The notes beneath the pieces are model-generated. The model was not told where the DNA came from, did not search any database, and saw only the letters and a program-made list of their open reading frames with translations. Of a stretch of 64,000 nucleotides of DNA, positions 34,653 to 42,831 are shown piece by piece; within the stretch, counting starts at the first letter, position 1; the number at the start of each line of letters is the position of its first letter. This stretch comes from an uncultured Alphaproteobacteria bacterium (GTDB lineage: Bacteria; Pseudomonadota; Alphaproteobacteria; RF32; CAG-239): assembly GCA_944393175.1 (NCBI GenBank), contig CALXZH010000034.1, positions 35,832 to 99,831 on the forward strand, in the 5' to 3' direction. The position numbers were made by a program, and so were the translations under genes.

Positions 34653-35084
34653 ATGGATATGGAAAGCGCTACAATTCTTCCACCGGATTATGTTCCGTCC
34701 GCTGATGAAGAATATATGAACGACATGCAGGTTGAATATTTTCGCCAAAAGCTCTTAAACTGGAAAAAATCTCTTTTAAGCCAATCTCAGGACACTTTGG
34801 AAGATTTGCGCCAAGGTGGTTTAAACCAACCTGATGATATTGATCGCGCATCTTTGGAAACAGACAAAGCGCTTGACTTGCGCACAAAAGACAGAGCACG
34901 CAAGCTCATCTCTAAGATTGATGACGCATTAAAAAGAATTGAAGACGGTACTTACGGATATTGCGAAGAAACCGGTGAGCCTATCGGTTTGGAACGCTTG
35001 GAAGCTCGTCCGGTGGCAACCTTGTCCATTGAAGCCCAAGAACGCCACGAACGTATGGAAAAGACCTACGACGACGAAGCTTAG
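34653..35084 (+). CDS. dksA: RNA polymerase-binding transcription factor DksA
   Basis: 143 residues. Coiled-coil tip carries DDIDRASLETD, the acidic DxxDxA motif that enters the RNA polymerase secondary channel. The zinc-finger region reads GYCEETGEPIGLERLEARP...TLSIEAQE: only one of the four cysteines remains, as in other alphaproteobacterial DksA proteins. Works with ppGpp at stringent promoters. AAGGAG precedes the ATG. Confidence 0.93.
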   Translation: MDMESATILPPDYVPSADEEYMNDMQVEYFRQKLLNWKKSLLSQSQDTLEDLRQGGLNQPDDIDRASLETDKALDLRTKDRARKLISKIDDALKRIEDGTYGYCEETGEPIGLERLEARPVATLSIEAQERHERMEKTYDDEA

Positions 35085-35093
35085 GCTAGCTTA

Positions 35094-35666
35094 ATGACAG
35101 TACGTAACTTTATTTTGGCCTCTGGCTCGCAACCCAGAAAAATGCTGTTGCAACAAATTGACTATGAGCCAAAACTCATAGATCCGGCTGATATTGACGA
35201 AACGACTCTCAAATTTGAAACACCGACCGCTTATGTAAAACGCATGGCAAAAGAAAAGGCTTTGGCGGTTGCAAAAAGGCACCCGGGTGAAGTTGTTTTG
35301 GCTTGCGATACGGTGGTGGTTGTCGGCAACAGAGTTTTGCATAAGTCAAAAAATCCCGAAGAACAAACTTTAGTCATGAAAGCATTGTCGGGCAAAGCAC
35401 ACAAAGTGTTGAGCGCGGTGTGCGTGGTCAGTCGGGACGGAAAGCTCGCTTTAAGATGCGTGGTAACCAGATTGTTGATGAAAAAAATGACCGAGGCTGA
35501 AATTAAAGATTATGTGGATAGCAATGAGTGGGTCGGATGTTGCGGCTACAAAATTGAGGGAAGGCTTGCAGCCTATGTGAAAAAAATTGTCGGCTCGTAT
35601 TCGGGCGTGGTTGGCTTGCCGTTGTGGGAAGCCAGAAATTTGTTAGAGGGGGCAGGTGTAAAATGA
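35094..35666 (+). CDS. maf: Maf-family nucleoside triphosphate pyrophosphatase
   Basis: 190 residues. LASGSQPRKMLL is the Maf signature at the N-terminus, with ACDTVVVVGN and KIEGRLAAYV further on. Such enzymes hydrolyse non-canonical or canonical NTPs to NMP and PPi and are thought to keep modified nucleotides out of nucleic acid. The stop overlaps the rng start (ATGA), giving the common alphaproteobacterial unit maf-rng-yacG. Confidence 0.92.
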   Translation: MTVRNFILASGSQPRKMLLQQIDYEPKLIDPADIDETTLKFETPTAYVKRMAKEKALAVAKRHPGEVVLACDTVVVVGNRVLHKSKNPEEQTLVMKALSGKAHKVLSAVCVVSRDGKLALRCVVTRLLMKKMTEAEIKDYVDSNEWVGCCGYKIEGRLAAYVKKIVGSYSGVVGLPLWEARNLLEGAGVK

Positions 35667-36832
35667 GTATTGATACAATCATCTTTGAAAAATATAATGC
35701 GGCGGTTCGTTTGGCCGAATTGGAAAATGCAGACCTTAAGGAATTGATTTTTGCTAACGAAAACAGTGCCTCAGAGGGAAACATTTATCTTGGCAAAATT
35801 ACCAAAAAAATTGAATTGGCTCATGATAAAGTCGGTTTCTTTATTGATATTAACGACGGGCATGATGCTTTTTTGAACGCCGATGAATATGGCTTAAAAG
35901 AAGTTAACTATACCGAAGGTCAGAGTATTGTTGTTCAAGTAGCACAAGAAAAAAGAGCTGAAAAAGGCGCAAGAGTGGTTAGGGCGATTCAGTTTGTCGG
36001 TGAGAGAATCGTTTATTGTCCGTATCGTATGACAATTGAAGCATCTCCTCGAATCGAGGATAAAGAAAAATTAGCTGAATACAAAGAAAAAGTTTTGGAA
36101 AACACAACCGGTCAAGAAGGGTGGATTTTAAGAACGTCGGCGGTAGAGGTTCCGTTTGAGGAAATTGCCAAAGAAATGGTTGAGTTGCGCAATCTGTATG
36201 ATGATGTACGCATTAAAGCTCGCTCAGCCAAGGCTCCGGCTTTGCTCTATGCCAAGACAGCTCCTTTATTTGATGAAATCAAACGTTACCAAAATTCTTT
36301 ACACACAGTAATTGTTAATAATCACAACGTGGAAGCTGAGCTCAAAGAAAAATTCGGCGACAAGTTTGAGATTGCCTATGAGGTTAATCCTTTTGAAGAA
36401 CACGGCTTGGAAGATGCAATTTCCGAAGCCTTACTCAAAGAAGTTAAACTTCCATCGGGAGGCAGAATTTGTATTGAAGAGACAAGAGCTTGCATTTGTA
36501 TTGACGTGGATAGCGGAAATGACAACGGCAAAGGCTCCATTTCGGCCCTCAATCAAGAGGCGGCGGTTGAGATTGCCAAACAAATTCGGTTGCGCAACTT
36601 ATCTGGCAAAATCATTGTCGATTTCGCAGGGTCTTCGGACTATAAGTTTATGAAACCGGTGTTGGAAACTTTGGAAGAAGAACTCAATAAAGACAGCAAT
36701 CGTGGTCGGGTACTTGGTTTGAGCCGCGCCGGAAACGTGGAGATTTTGCGCGTTCGCAGACGTCCGACTTTGCAAGACGTCCTAACTGAAGAATGCGAAA
36801 CCTGCCAAGGTACCGGACGGGTTATGAAATGA
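35663..36832 (+). CDS. rng: Ribonuclease E/G family protein (RNase G type)
   Basis: 389 residues from the ATG that overlaps the maf stop. An S1 domain (EGNIYLGKITKK, GFFIDI) is followed by the RNase H-like catalytic core with the two metal-binding aspartates in CIDVDSGND and IIVDFAG, then the zinc-link CETCQGTG at the end. It lacks the long scaffold tail of RNase E, so it is the short RNase G type, acting on rRNA 5' ends and mRNA. Overlaps yacG by four bases. Confidence 0.93.
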   Translation: MSIDTIIFEKYNAAVRLAELENADLKELIFANENSASEGNIYLGKITKKIELAHDKVGFFIDINDGHDAFLNADEYGLKEVNYTEGQSIVVQVAQEKRAEKGARVVRAIQFVGERIVYCPYRMTIEASPRIEDKEKLAEYKEKVLENTTGQEGWILRTSAVEVPFEEIAKEMVELRNLYDDVRIKARSAKAPALLYAKTAPLFDEIKRYQNSLHTVIVNNHNVEAELKEKFGDKFEIAYEVNPFEEHGLEDAISEALLKEVKLPSGGRICIEETRACICIDVDSGNDNGKGSISALNQEAAVEIAKQIRLRNLSGKIIVDFAGSSDYKFMKPVLETLEEELNKDSNRGRVLGLSRAGNVEILRVRRRPTLQDVLTEECETCQGTGRVMK

Positions 36833-37041
36833 GCGAGGTTATTAAAACATATCGCTGTCCGATTTGCCACAAATTGGCTCCCGAAAATAAATATAAGCCC
36901 TTTTGCTCAAAAAGATGTGCCGATATTGATTTGGGGAATTGGTTTAATGAAAGTTATCATATTCCGGCAGTGGAGTTGGACGATACGGAAATTGCACAAT
37001 TGCAAGAAGCCGTTGAAAACAAAATCTCCGATGAAGATTAA
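36829..37041 (+). CDS. yacG: DNA gyrase inhibitor / zinc protein YacG
   Basis: 70 residues. Four-cysteine zinc site: CPIC and CSKRCADIDLGNW, the family signature. YacG binds the gyrase B subunit and inhibits it in vitro. Start is the ATG overlapping the rng stop; an upstream in-frame ATG lies inside rng. Last gene of maf-rng-yacG. Confidence 0.9.
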   Translation: MSEVIKTYRCPICHKLAPENKYKPFCSKRCADIDLGNWFNESYHIPAVELDDTEIAQLQEAVENKISDED

Positions 37042-37043
37042 TT

Positions 37044-37076
37044 AAAAAAGGTGCTTGCTTTGGTAAGCACCTTTTA
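37044..37076. terminator. Terminator after yacG
   Basis: AAAAAGGTGCTT-loop-AAGCACCTTTT; usable by both convergent genes. It overlaps the stop of the minus-strand gene at 37074. Confidence 0.8.
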
Positions 37077-37544
37077 TTTTTGGTACTTGGTTAAAACTTC
37101 AACGGCATGCGCATCCAACCAAGCACAATAATCATAGGGGGTAAATTCTTGCTGAGCAGACCAATGTATATCTTTATTTTTCTGAAAATCAGCCCTTATA
37201 TTTTCTATAATCATCGGTTCCATTTCGCTATAAGTTTTATTAAACTCAGCATAAAAGGACAAACGTTCTTGTGGCGTAAATTTTGCAAGAAAGTTTTGCG
37301 CCTGAGCGATTTGTTTTTGGTGTAATGATTCAAATTCTTGTTTTAGACGGCTCAAGTCATAGTTGTTTTTTTGACAATAAAGAGGGAGCGTTTGGGTATA
37401 TTGTTTTTGATAAATTAAAAATTCCGAAACTTCATCCAAATCTTGTGGGCTGTAAAGAGTTTCGGGCTCATATTTGGGTAAAAAGCTATTTATTCCAATC
37501 ACGATAATAACAGCCCAAAAGATTAATTTTATATTTTGTTTCAT
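37074..37544 (-). CDS. Membrane-anchored protein of unknown function
   Basis: 156 residues: an N-terminal hydrophobic anchor (about 5-22) and a helical, Gln/Glu-rich soluble part with two Cys (LYCQKNN, YDYCAWL) likely in the periplasm. Not recognised. Confidence 0.6.
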   Translation of the reverse strand: MKQNIKLIFWAVIIVIGINSFLPKYEPETLYSPQDLDEVSEFLIYQKQYTQTLPLYCQKNNYDLSRLKQEFESLHQKQIAQAQNFLAKFTPQERLSFYAEFNKTYSEMEPMIIENIRADFQKNKDIHWSAQQEFTPYDYCAWLDAHAVEVLTKYQK

Positions 37545-37557
37545 GCTTCCTCTTTAA

Positions 37558-37586
37558 ACGCAAGCCTCTCTTGCGAGAGGCTTTGG
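37558..37586 (-). terminator. Weak terminator hairpin
   Basis: AAGCCTCTC-TTGC-GAGAGGCTT between the nudix gene and the next minus-strand gene; the T run is poor, so termination may be partial. Confidence 0.4.
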
Positions 37587-37599
37587 TAAAACACAATTC

Positions 37600-38154
37600 T
37601 TACAATAAATGGTTTTCAGCCAAGTATTTCCAATAAGCGCAAGCATGCACGGACTGGATTATGCCATTGGTGCGCAATAGCTCCTTAATCTCGTCTAAGC
37701 TCAGTAAATGGACACTCAAGCACTCTCCGCCGTCAAGGTGTTGTTTATTCTCAATGAGTTCAACATCTTCGGCGATAAAGTTATAGGTCCAGTTGTTGGT
37801 GGTGCTGGGGTTGGCGGACATTTTTAAGTTTTGACGCCAACGACCGTTGCCATAGCCGGTTTCTTCCCATAGTTCTCTTTGGGCGGCTTGGAGCGGGGTT
37901 TCGCCTTCATCGACACAACCACCGCAAAGCTCATAATTGGTGGTTTGGGTACCATGGCGGTACTGACGCACCATTACAAACTTTTTGTCTTTGGTGATGG
38001 CCAGTGTATTGACCCAGTTTGGATATTCCAAAACATAATACTCAGGGATTATTACACCATTGGCAAGCTCGATTTTATCCTCACGCACGGTGAGCCATGG
38101 TTTTTGGCATAAATACTTGCTTTCCAGAATTTTGGCTTGTTGTTCTTTTTCCAT
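37600..38154 (-). CDS. NUDIX hydrolase (ADP-ribose pyrophosphatase-like)
   Basis: 184 residues. The Nudix box GGCVDEGETPLQAAQRELWEETG lies at about 77-100 and keeps the RE...EE metal-binding residues. The N-terminal region (KPWLTVREDKIELANG) and the WNYNF-like segment are like the ADP-ribose pyrophosphatase group, which hydrolyses ADP-sugars. Exact substrate not certain. Confidence 0.88.
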   Translation of the reverse strand: MEKEQQAKILESKYLCQKPWLTVREDKIELANGVIIPEYYVLEYPNWVNTLAITKDKKFVMVRQYRHGTQTTNYELCGGCVDEGETPLQAAQRELWEETGYGNGRWRQNLKMSANPSTTNNWTYNFIAEDVELIENKQHLDGGECLSVHLLSLDEIKELLRTNGIIQSVHACAYWKYLAENHLL

Positions 38155-38228
38155 TTTGTTTGATTTTTTTAGGGTTAATAATAAAAATTCTAATCTGAAT
38201 TTAGCGCAATCTTATGCTTTTGTAAACC

Positions 38229-38948
38229 TTATTTAATGACCCTGGCGACGGTTAGCGTATCTACCGATTTGGCACCGGCTTGCAGAATTACTTTGGCACA
38301 TTCTTTTAAGGTGGAGCCGGTGGTCATAACATCGTCTATCAAGACTACTCTTTTGCCTTTGAGGTTTTCGGGATACTTTACACTAAAAGCGTTTTTGACA
38401 TTGCGAATCCGTTCGTGACCCGAGAACTCGACCTGTGGTTTGGTTTTGCGGTGTCTTATCACAGAGCGGCAATCGCAAGGAATATCCACCAACTTGCTTA
38501 ATTCTCGCGCCAGCAAAACCGACTGATTATAGCGTCTTTTTATCAAACGCGTATAATGCAAAGGCACCGGCACGATGACATCTACTTGTTGCGCAAAAAT
38601 GTCTTTCCCGCCCAAGCGCAGCCATTTGGCCAAGAAGGCTGCATTTTCGGTCCTATCATTAAACTTAAAATTCAGAATTAACGGTTTGGAGTGTTCATCA
38701 TAAGCAACAGCCGAACGGCACATCCGAAACACCGATTTCGGATTGCGCAAACAATTGCCACAGAATTTGCCAATGGTATTTTCGGATGCTAAAGGCAAGC
38801 CGCAATGCTCACAATAGGGTTTGGAAATAAAGGTGATTTCATTAAAACAATCGGCGCAAAGGCCATTGGCGTCGCCTAAGATTTTGCCACACTTCAGGCA
38901 ACGGGGCGGCAAAAGTGTATCTATTATTTTTTGAAAGATAACATTCAT
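38229..38948 (-). CDS. comF: ComF-family protein (phosphoribosyltransferase-like)
   Basis: 239 residues: two N-terminal zinc-binding knuckles (CLKCGKIL...CADC and CEHCGLPL...CGNC) and a C-terminal phosphoribosyltransferase domain with the PRPP loop VVLIDDVMTTGSTL. ComF proteins take part in DNA uptake in competent bacteria; the mechanism is not clear. The start lies 3 bases after the sucD stop. Confidence 0.9.
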   Translation of the reverse strand: MNVIFQKIIDTLLPPRCLKCGKILGDANGLCADCFNEITFISKPYCEHCGLPLASENTIGKFCGNCLRNPKSVFRMCRSAVAYDEHSKPLILNFKFNDRTENAAFLAKWLRLGGKDIFAQQVDVIVPVPLHYTRLIKRRYNQSVLLARELSKLVDIPCDCRSVIRHRKTKPQVEFSGHERIRNVKNAFSVKYPENLKGKRVVLIDDVMTTGSTLKECAKVILQAGAKSVDTLTVARVIK

Positions 38949-38951
38949 TGC

Positions 38952-39833
38952 TTAGGCTTTGGCTAATCCTAATTTTGCCAACTCATCATGAATGTTATTG
39001 ATACTGTCAACAACCGTCATTCCGGCTTTCGTCATGGCATCTCTTTTGTCTTGTACCGTAATGCTGCCATTGGTGATAACATCTCCGGCATAGCCCATTT
39101 TGTGACCGAAAGGAACGGCATTTCCGGCAACAAAACCTATTACAGGCTTGCGGTGTTTCAGGTGTTTATAAAATTCGGCGCCGGCTTCCTCAAAGGTTCC
39201 GCCCATTTGCCCAATCATCACAATCGCATCGGTGTTGGTATCCTTATGGAACAGCTCTAATATGTCTTCAAAGGCGGTGCCGACAATCATATCATCACCA
39301 AGACCGATGACGGTGGACTGTCCAAGCCCTGCCCGATTGGTTTCCAAAACCGCCTCATAGGTAAGGGTGGAAGAACGCGAAACAATGCCTATTCTGCCCG
39401 GGGTATGAATATTTTCAGGGAAAATACCAAGTCTTGCCTCTCCGGGGGTGATAATGCCCGGAGTATTGGGACCAATTAATCTGGTTTCGGAGCCATGGAG
39501 CATGGCTTTGATTTCAAGCATATCTTTGATTGGGACACCGTCGGCAATACATACCGACAAGTCAAGCTCAGCCTCCACCGCCTCTTTTACGGCAGATTTA
39601 ACAAAGCGCGCCGGAACATACATTACCGAGGCATTGGCCCCCGTTTCTTTAACCGCTTCTTGCACCGTGTTAAAAACCGGAACATCTAAGTGAAAAGTTC
39701 CGCCTTTGCCGGGGGTGACACCGGCTACAACTTTGGTTCCGTAATCCATTGAGCGTTTGACGTGGAACGAGGCTTGCGTACCCGTAATACCTTGGATTAA
39801 AACTTTTGTATGTTTATCTACCAATATGGACAT
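38952..39833 (-). CDS. sucD: Succinyl-CoA synthetase alpha-like subunit lacking the phosphohistidine
   Basis: 293 residues, colinear with SucD over its whole length: CoA-binding Rossmann start VLIQGITGTQASFH, VTPGKGGT, IGPNTPGIITPGE, IVSRSSTLTYEA. The active site is altered: the histidine phosphorylated in catalysis (His246 in E. coli, GHAGA) is Tyr248 (KMGYAGD), its partner Glu (IGEIGG) is Gln209 (IGQMGG), and the Cys of IGPNCPG is Thr. No other frame restores the His. Codon use and operon linkage with sucC and sufE show a maintained gene. A normal succinyl-CoA synthetase reaction is therefore doubtful. Confidence 0.85.
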   Translation of the reverse strand: MSILVDKHTKVLIQGITGTQASFHVKRSMDYGTKVVAGVTPGKGGTFHLDVPVFNTVQEAVKETGANASVMYVPARFVKSAVKEAVEAELDLSVCIADGVPIKDMLEIKAMLHGSETRLIGPNTPGIITPGEARLGIFPENIHTPGRIGIVSRSSTLTYEAVLETNRAGLGQSTVIGLGDDMIVGTAFEDILELFHKDTNTDAIVMIGQMGGTFEEAGAEFYKHLKHRKPVIGFVAGNAVPFGHKMGYAGDVITNGSITVQDKRDAMTKAGMTVVDSINNIHDELAKLGLAKA

Positions 39834-41035
39834 TAGTCTGCCGCCTCCATTGCTGCTAAGAGTTTATCAACCGAATCTTCCATGCTGTCGGCAATAATGA
39901 GCGGTAGTTTGGAGTGGAGCAATATCTCTTTGGCCTCGTCTTTGTTGGTGCCCTCAAAGCGAACAACCAACGGCACATTTAACCCAACCTCAGAGGCAGC
40001 GGCAACAATACCCTCGGCCAATAAATTGCATCGCAAGAAACCGCCCAAAACGTTTATCAATATCCCTTCAACGCGCGGGTTGGTCATAATTATCTTGATG
40101 CCGGAGGCAATTTTGTCTTTATCAACACCACCTTTGACGTTTAGAAAACATGCCGTGCCTTCGCCTTTTTCCCTTATCAAATCCATGGCGGCTAATGCTA
40201 TGCCGTCACCATTAACAATGCAACCGATTGAACCATCAAACGAGCTATATTGAAAGCCGTTTTTGTTGGCTTTGAGCTCGCGGTCTTCGGTTTCATATTC
40301 ATCTTGGAGCGGCAAAAAGTCCTTGTGGCGAAACAAAGCATTGTCATCAATTGAGAGCTTGGCATCCAGGGCAATGATGTCGCCTTTTGCATTTACGCCC
40401 GCCGGATTTACCTCAAGCATGGTGGCATCACAATCAACAAAGGCTTGATGAAGGCCGTTTATAAATTGTTCAAGACTTTGCACACTTTTTTCTCCAAGCT
40501 CCAGATAGTCTAATACCTGATGAATTTGCTCTTGACTGGCGCCGGTCAGCAAATCTAAATTCAGACGCAAAATAAGTTCCGGTGAATGGGCGGCCATTTC
40601 TGAAATTTCGCGATTTTTAATATCGGCAATCAGCAAAGTGATGGCGGCGTTCATTCTGTCTATGACGAGGCCGGTATAAAAGATTTTTTTGACAATGCTG
40701 AACTCTTCAACATAAATACGGCTGACGAGCTTTCCTTTGGGGCCGGTTTGCGGGGTTACCAATGTTGCGCCTAACATTTTGTCTGCTTCAACATAGACAT
40801 CGGAAAGGTGCTTTACCTCGCGAATACCGCCTTTGCGTCCGGCCGATTTTTCGATAAATTTGCCTTTGTTGCGCGCGCCTGACTGAATTTGAGCTTTGAG
40901 CATCCATGGACCGCGATAAGAAATTTTTCGAGCAATGTTTTTGGCCTCAAGCGGCGTATAAGCCACCTGCCCTTTGGGAATTTTTATTCCGTATTGGCTG
41001 ATGATTTTTTTGGCTTGATACTCGTGAACGTTCAT
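39833..41035 (-). CDS. sucC: Succinyl-CoA synthetase beta-like subunit, divergent ATP-grasp
   Basis: 400 residues, ATP-grasp fold with SucC order: MNVHEYQAKKIISQYGI, then KAQIQSGARNKGKFIEKSAG where the usual Gly-rich loop GGRGKAGG is changed and lengthened, then LEVNPAG with the Mg-binding Glu kept and LDAKLSIDDNALFR. The usual TEGG of the middle strand reads DIKN, and FLDVGGG reads FLNVKGG. The end shares one base with sucD (TAATG). The paired loss of motifs in both subunits points to a changed function of the whole complex. Confidence 0.85.
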   Translation of the reverse strand: MNVHEYQAKKIISQYGIKIPKGQVAYTPLEAKNIARKISYRGPWMLKAQIQSGARNKGKFIEKSAGRKGGIREVKHLSDVYVEADKMLGATLVTPQTGPKGKLVSRIYVEEFSIVKKIFYTGLVIDRMNAAITLLIADIKNREISEMAAHSPELILRLNLDLLTGASQEQIHQVLDYLELGEKSVQSLEQFINGLHQAFVDCDATMLEVNPAGVNAKGDIIALDAKLSIDDNALFRHKDFLPLQDEYETEDRELKANKNGFQYSSFDGSIGCIVNGDGIALAAMDLIREKGEGTACFLNVKGGVDKDKIASGIKIIMTNPRVEGILINVLGGFLRCNLLAEGIVAAASEVGLNVPLVVRFEGTNKDEAKEILLHSKLPLIIADSMEDSVDKLLAAMEAAD

Positions 41036-41039
41036 TTAT

Positions 41040-41441
41040 TTACATACTCTGTTCGGCATAAAATTTAATTTTTGAGACCATGGACATTAAACCGTTGCGA
41101 CGGCTCGGGCTTAAATTTTCCTCTAGTCCGAGTTTAGCAAAAATATCTTCAATGGCAATGTTTTTAATTTCCGATGGGGATTTATCGTTATAAATCATTA
41201 AGACTATCGAAATCAAACCCCGAACCAAAATGGCGTCGCTGTCACCTAAAAAATGCAATTTACCATTTTGAAACTGCGGCACAAGCCAGACTTGCGACTG
41301 GCAACCTTGAACTTTCCACTCAGGCGTTTTATATTCGGTCGGCAGATTTTCCAGTTCATTGCCCAAATCTATCAGGTAAGAATAGCGGTCTTCCCAATTG
41401 TCTAGGTAAGAAAAATTTTCAATTAATTCTTCTAATGTCAT
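41040..41441 (-). CDS. sufE: Cysteine desulfuration protein SufE
   Basis: 133 residues. The sulfur-accepting Cys is in VQGCQSQVWL at about residue 47; the frame around it (LPTEYKTPEWKVQGC) is typical. It takes persulfide sulfur from SufS and hands it to SufBCD. Immediately downstream of sufT and upstream of sucC. Confidence 0.92.
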   Translation of the reverse strand: MTLEELIENFSYLDNWEDRYSYLIDLGNELENLPTEYKTPEWKVQGCQSQVWLVPQFQNGKLHFLGDSDAILVRGLISIVLMIYNDKSPSEIKNIAIEDIFAKLGLEENLSPSRRNGLMSMVSKIKFYAEQSM

Positions 41442-41450
41442 CTTTGCCTC

Positions 41451-41876
41451 TTAAAAAAGTTCCATCATTGCTCGGGCATCTTCACTCAAACGCTCCATTG
41501 ACCAAGCCGGCTCCCAAACAATTTTAACCGTTACAATTCCCGTTCCTTCAACCAAAGACACGGCATCGGCGGCTTGCTGGGGCAACACGCCGGCAACAGG
41601 GCAACCCGGCGCGGTTAGTGTCATATCAATTTCGACATTAGCCTCGTCATCTATACGAATATCATAAACCAAGCCCATATCCCAGATATTTATCATAATT
41701 TCCGGGTCACAGACGGTTTTGAGCGCTTCAATAATATCCTCCTTGGAGGCTTTCTTTTCACCTTCGGGCAAAGGAGAACCTGCTGTAGCTATATAATCTT
41801 TCTTTTCTTCAGAAGAAAGCGTCATCGCTGCTAAAAGTTCGGCTTCGTTGGGATTATTTGAGGTTTCTTCGGTCAT
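41451..41876 (-). CDS. sufT: SufT / DUF59 (MIP18-type) Fe-S assembly factor
   Basis: 141 residues. After a variable acidic N-terminus (about 1-45) the MIP18 domain has DPEIMINIWDMGLVYDI, TLTAPGCPVAG and VWEPAWSMERLSEDAR, with the conserved Cys in APGCP. Such proteins help mature Fe-S enzymes and usually sit in suf operons. The N-terminal extension is specific to SufT-like proteins. Confidence 0.9.
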   Translation of the reverse strand: MTEETSNNPNEAELLAAMTLSSEEKKDYIATAGSPLPEGEKKASKEDIIEALKTVCDPEIMINIWDMGLVYDIRIDDEANVEIDMTLTAPGCPVAGVLPQQAADAVSLVEGTGIVTVKIVWEPAWSMERLSEDARAMMELF

Positions 41877-41886
41877 TTTATTATCC

Positions 41887-42777
41887 TTAATGATGATGTC
41901 CGCCTAGAAATATTAAGCCTATGATTGAAATTAACAACAGCAAAATATATTGTGGCTTAATTTTAGTATATTCCTTTTGATGGTTAAAGTTATTAAATAG
42001 CATAATCCACACCGGATAGGCATGAACAATAGCTGCAACATAAGCCGGATTTGGGGTTAAATACATTGTATAAGTTTTTAGACAGCTGTGGAGAATCGCA
42101 AAAGACATAAAAAACCACGCGTAATGCATATCTTTTACGGATATTAAGTCTTTGGTGTTTCTTCCCTCCTTAATATAGGCTACTAAATTTATGCTGCCTG
42201 CCACCAGTGAAGTAATTAACGTATAGTAATAAATAGCGGATATGAGATTTTCTGCGCCTAAATGGGTGGTTTCTTTGTTGGTGACATCAATAAATATCTC
42301 GCAAAACATACCTATTGCCAAAAAGCTCAGGGCTTTGCGATTGGCTTTGGCCTGACAGATTAAAATAAGAGACAAGGTTGTGCCCAACAGGCAGGCAAAA
42401 ATCAACGACATTTTGGTCGGGGCGGCAAAGAACTCCTGCAATTCATGAGGGTGCAAAAACAGCCAAAACACAAAGATAAAAGCTATGCTTAAGGGGTGTA
42501 TCAGACTTGTGACCTGAGCCCCAAAAGTTTTGGCTCCGTTTAGGATACGGTTCTCCCCTACCGACATAACAATGCCTTAGGCTATGCACAAAGCATAAAA
42601 AGCAACACTATGTATCGGGGCAAAGAAAAAAGCAAAAGGAAGTAAGACCACCGCCGTACCTAAACCGCGATAGACCATTAAATGCGACCCTTTAACCTTA
42701 ATAAACTGATTGACATATACATAACTTGACGTCAACAAGCTCAGGATTATCGCTAATATCCACCAGTAATTTTGCAT
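41887..42777 (-). pseudogene. DMT/EamA-family transporter gene interrupted by an in-frame TAA
   Basis: Two ORFs in the same frame, 42577-42777 (66 residues, ...FYALCIA-stop) and 41887-42567, are separated only by TAA GGC ATT GTT. Read through, they give about 296 residues with some ten hydrophobic helices, the size and layout of EamA-type drug/metabolite transporters; the end is GLIFLGGHHH. A single base change would restore the frame. It lies inside the suf cluster between sufS and sufT, an unusual neighbour. Confidence 0.75.
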
Positions 42778-42831
42778 TTTTTATTTTCTCTTGAGTGAAA
42801 GTTATAAGCCTTTGAGAGCCTGTGTCAAGAT

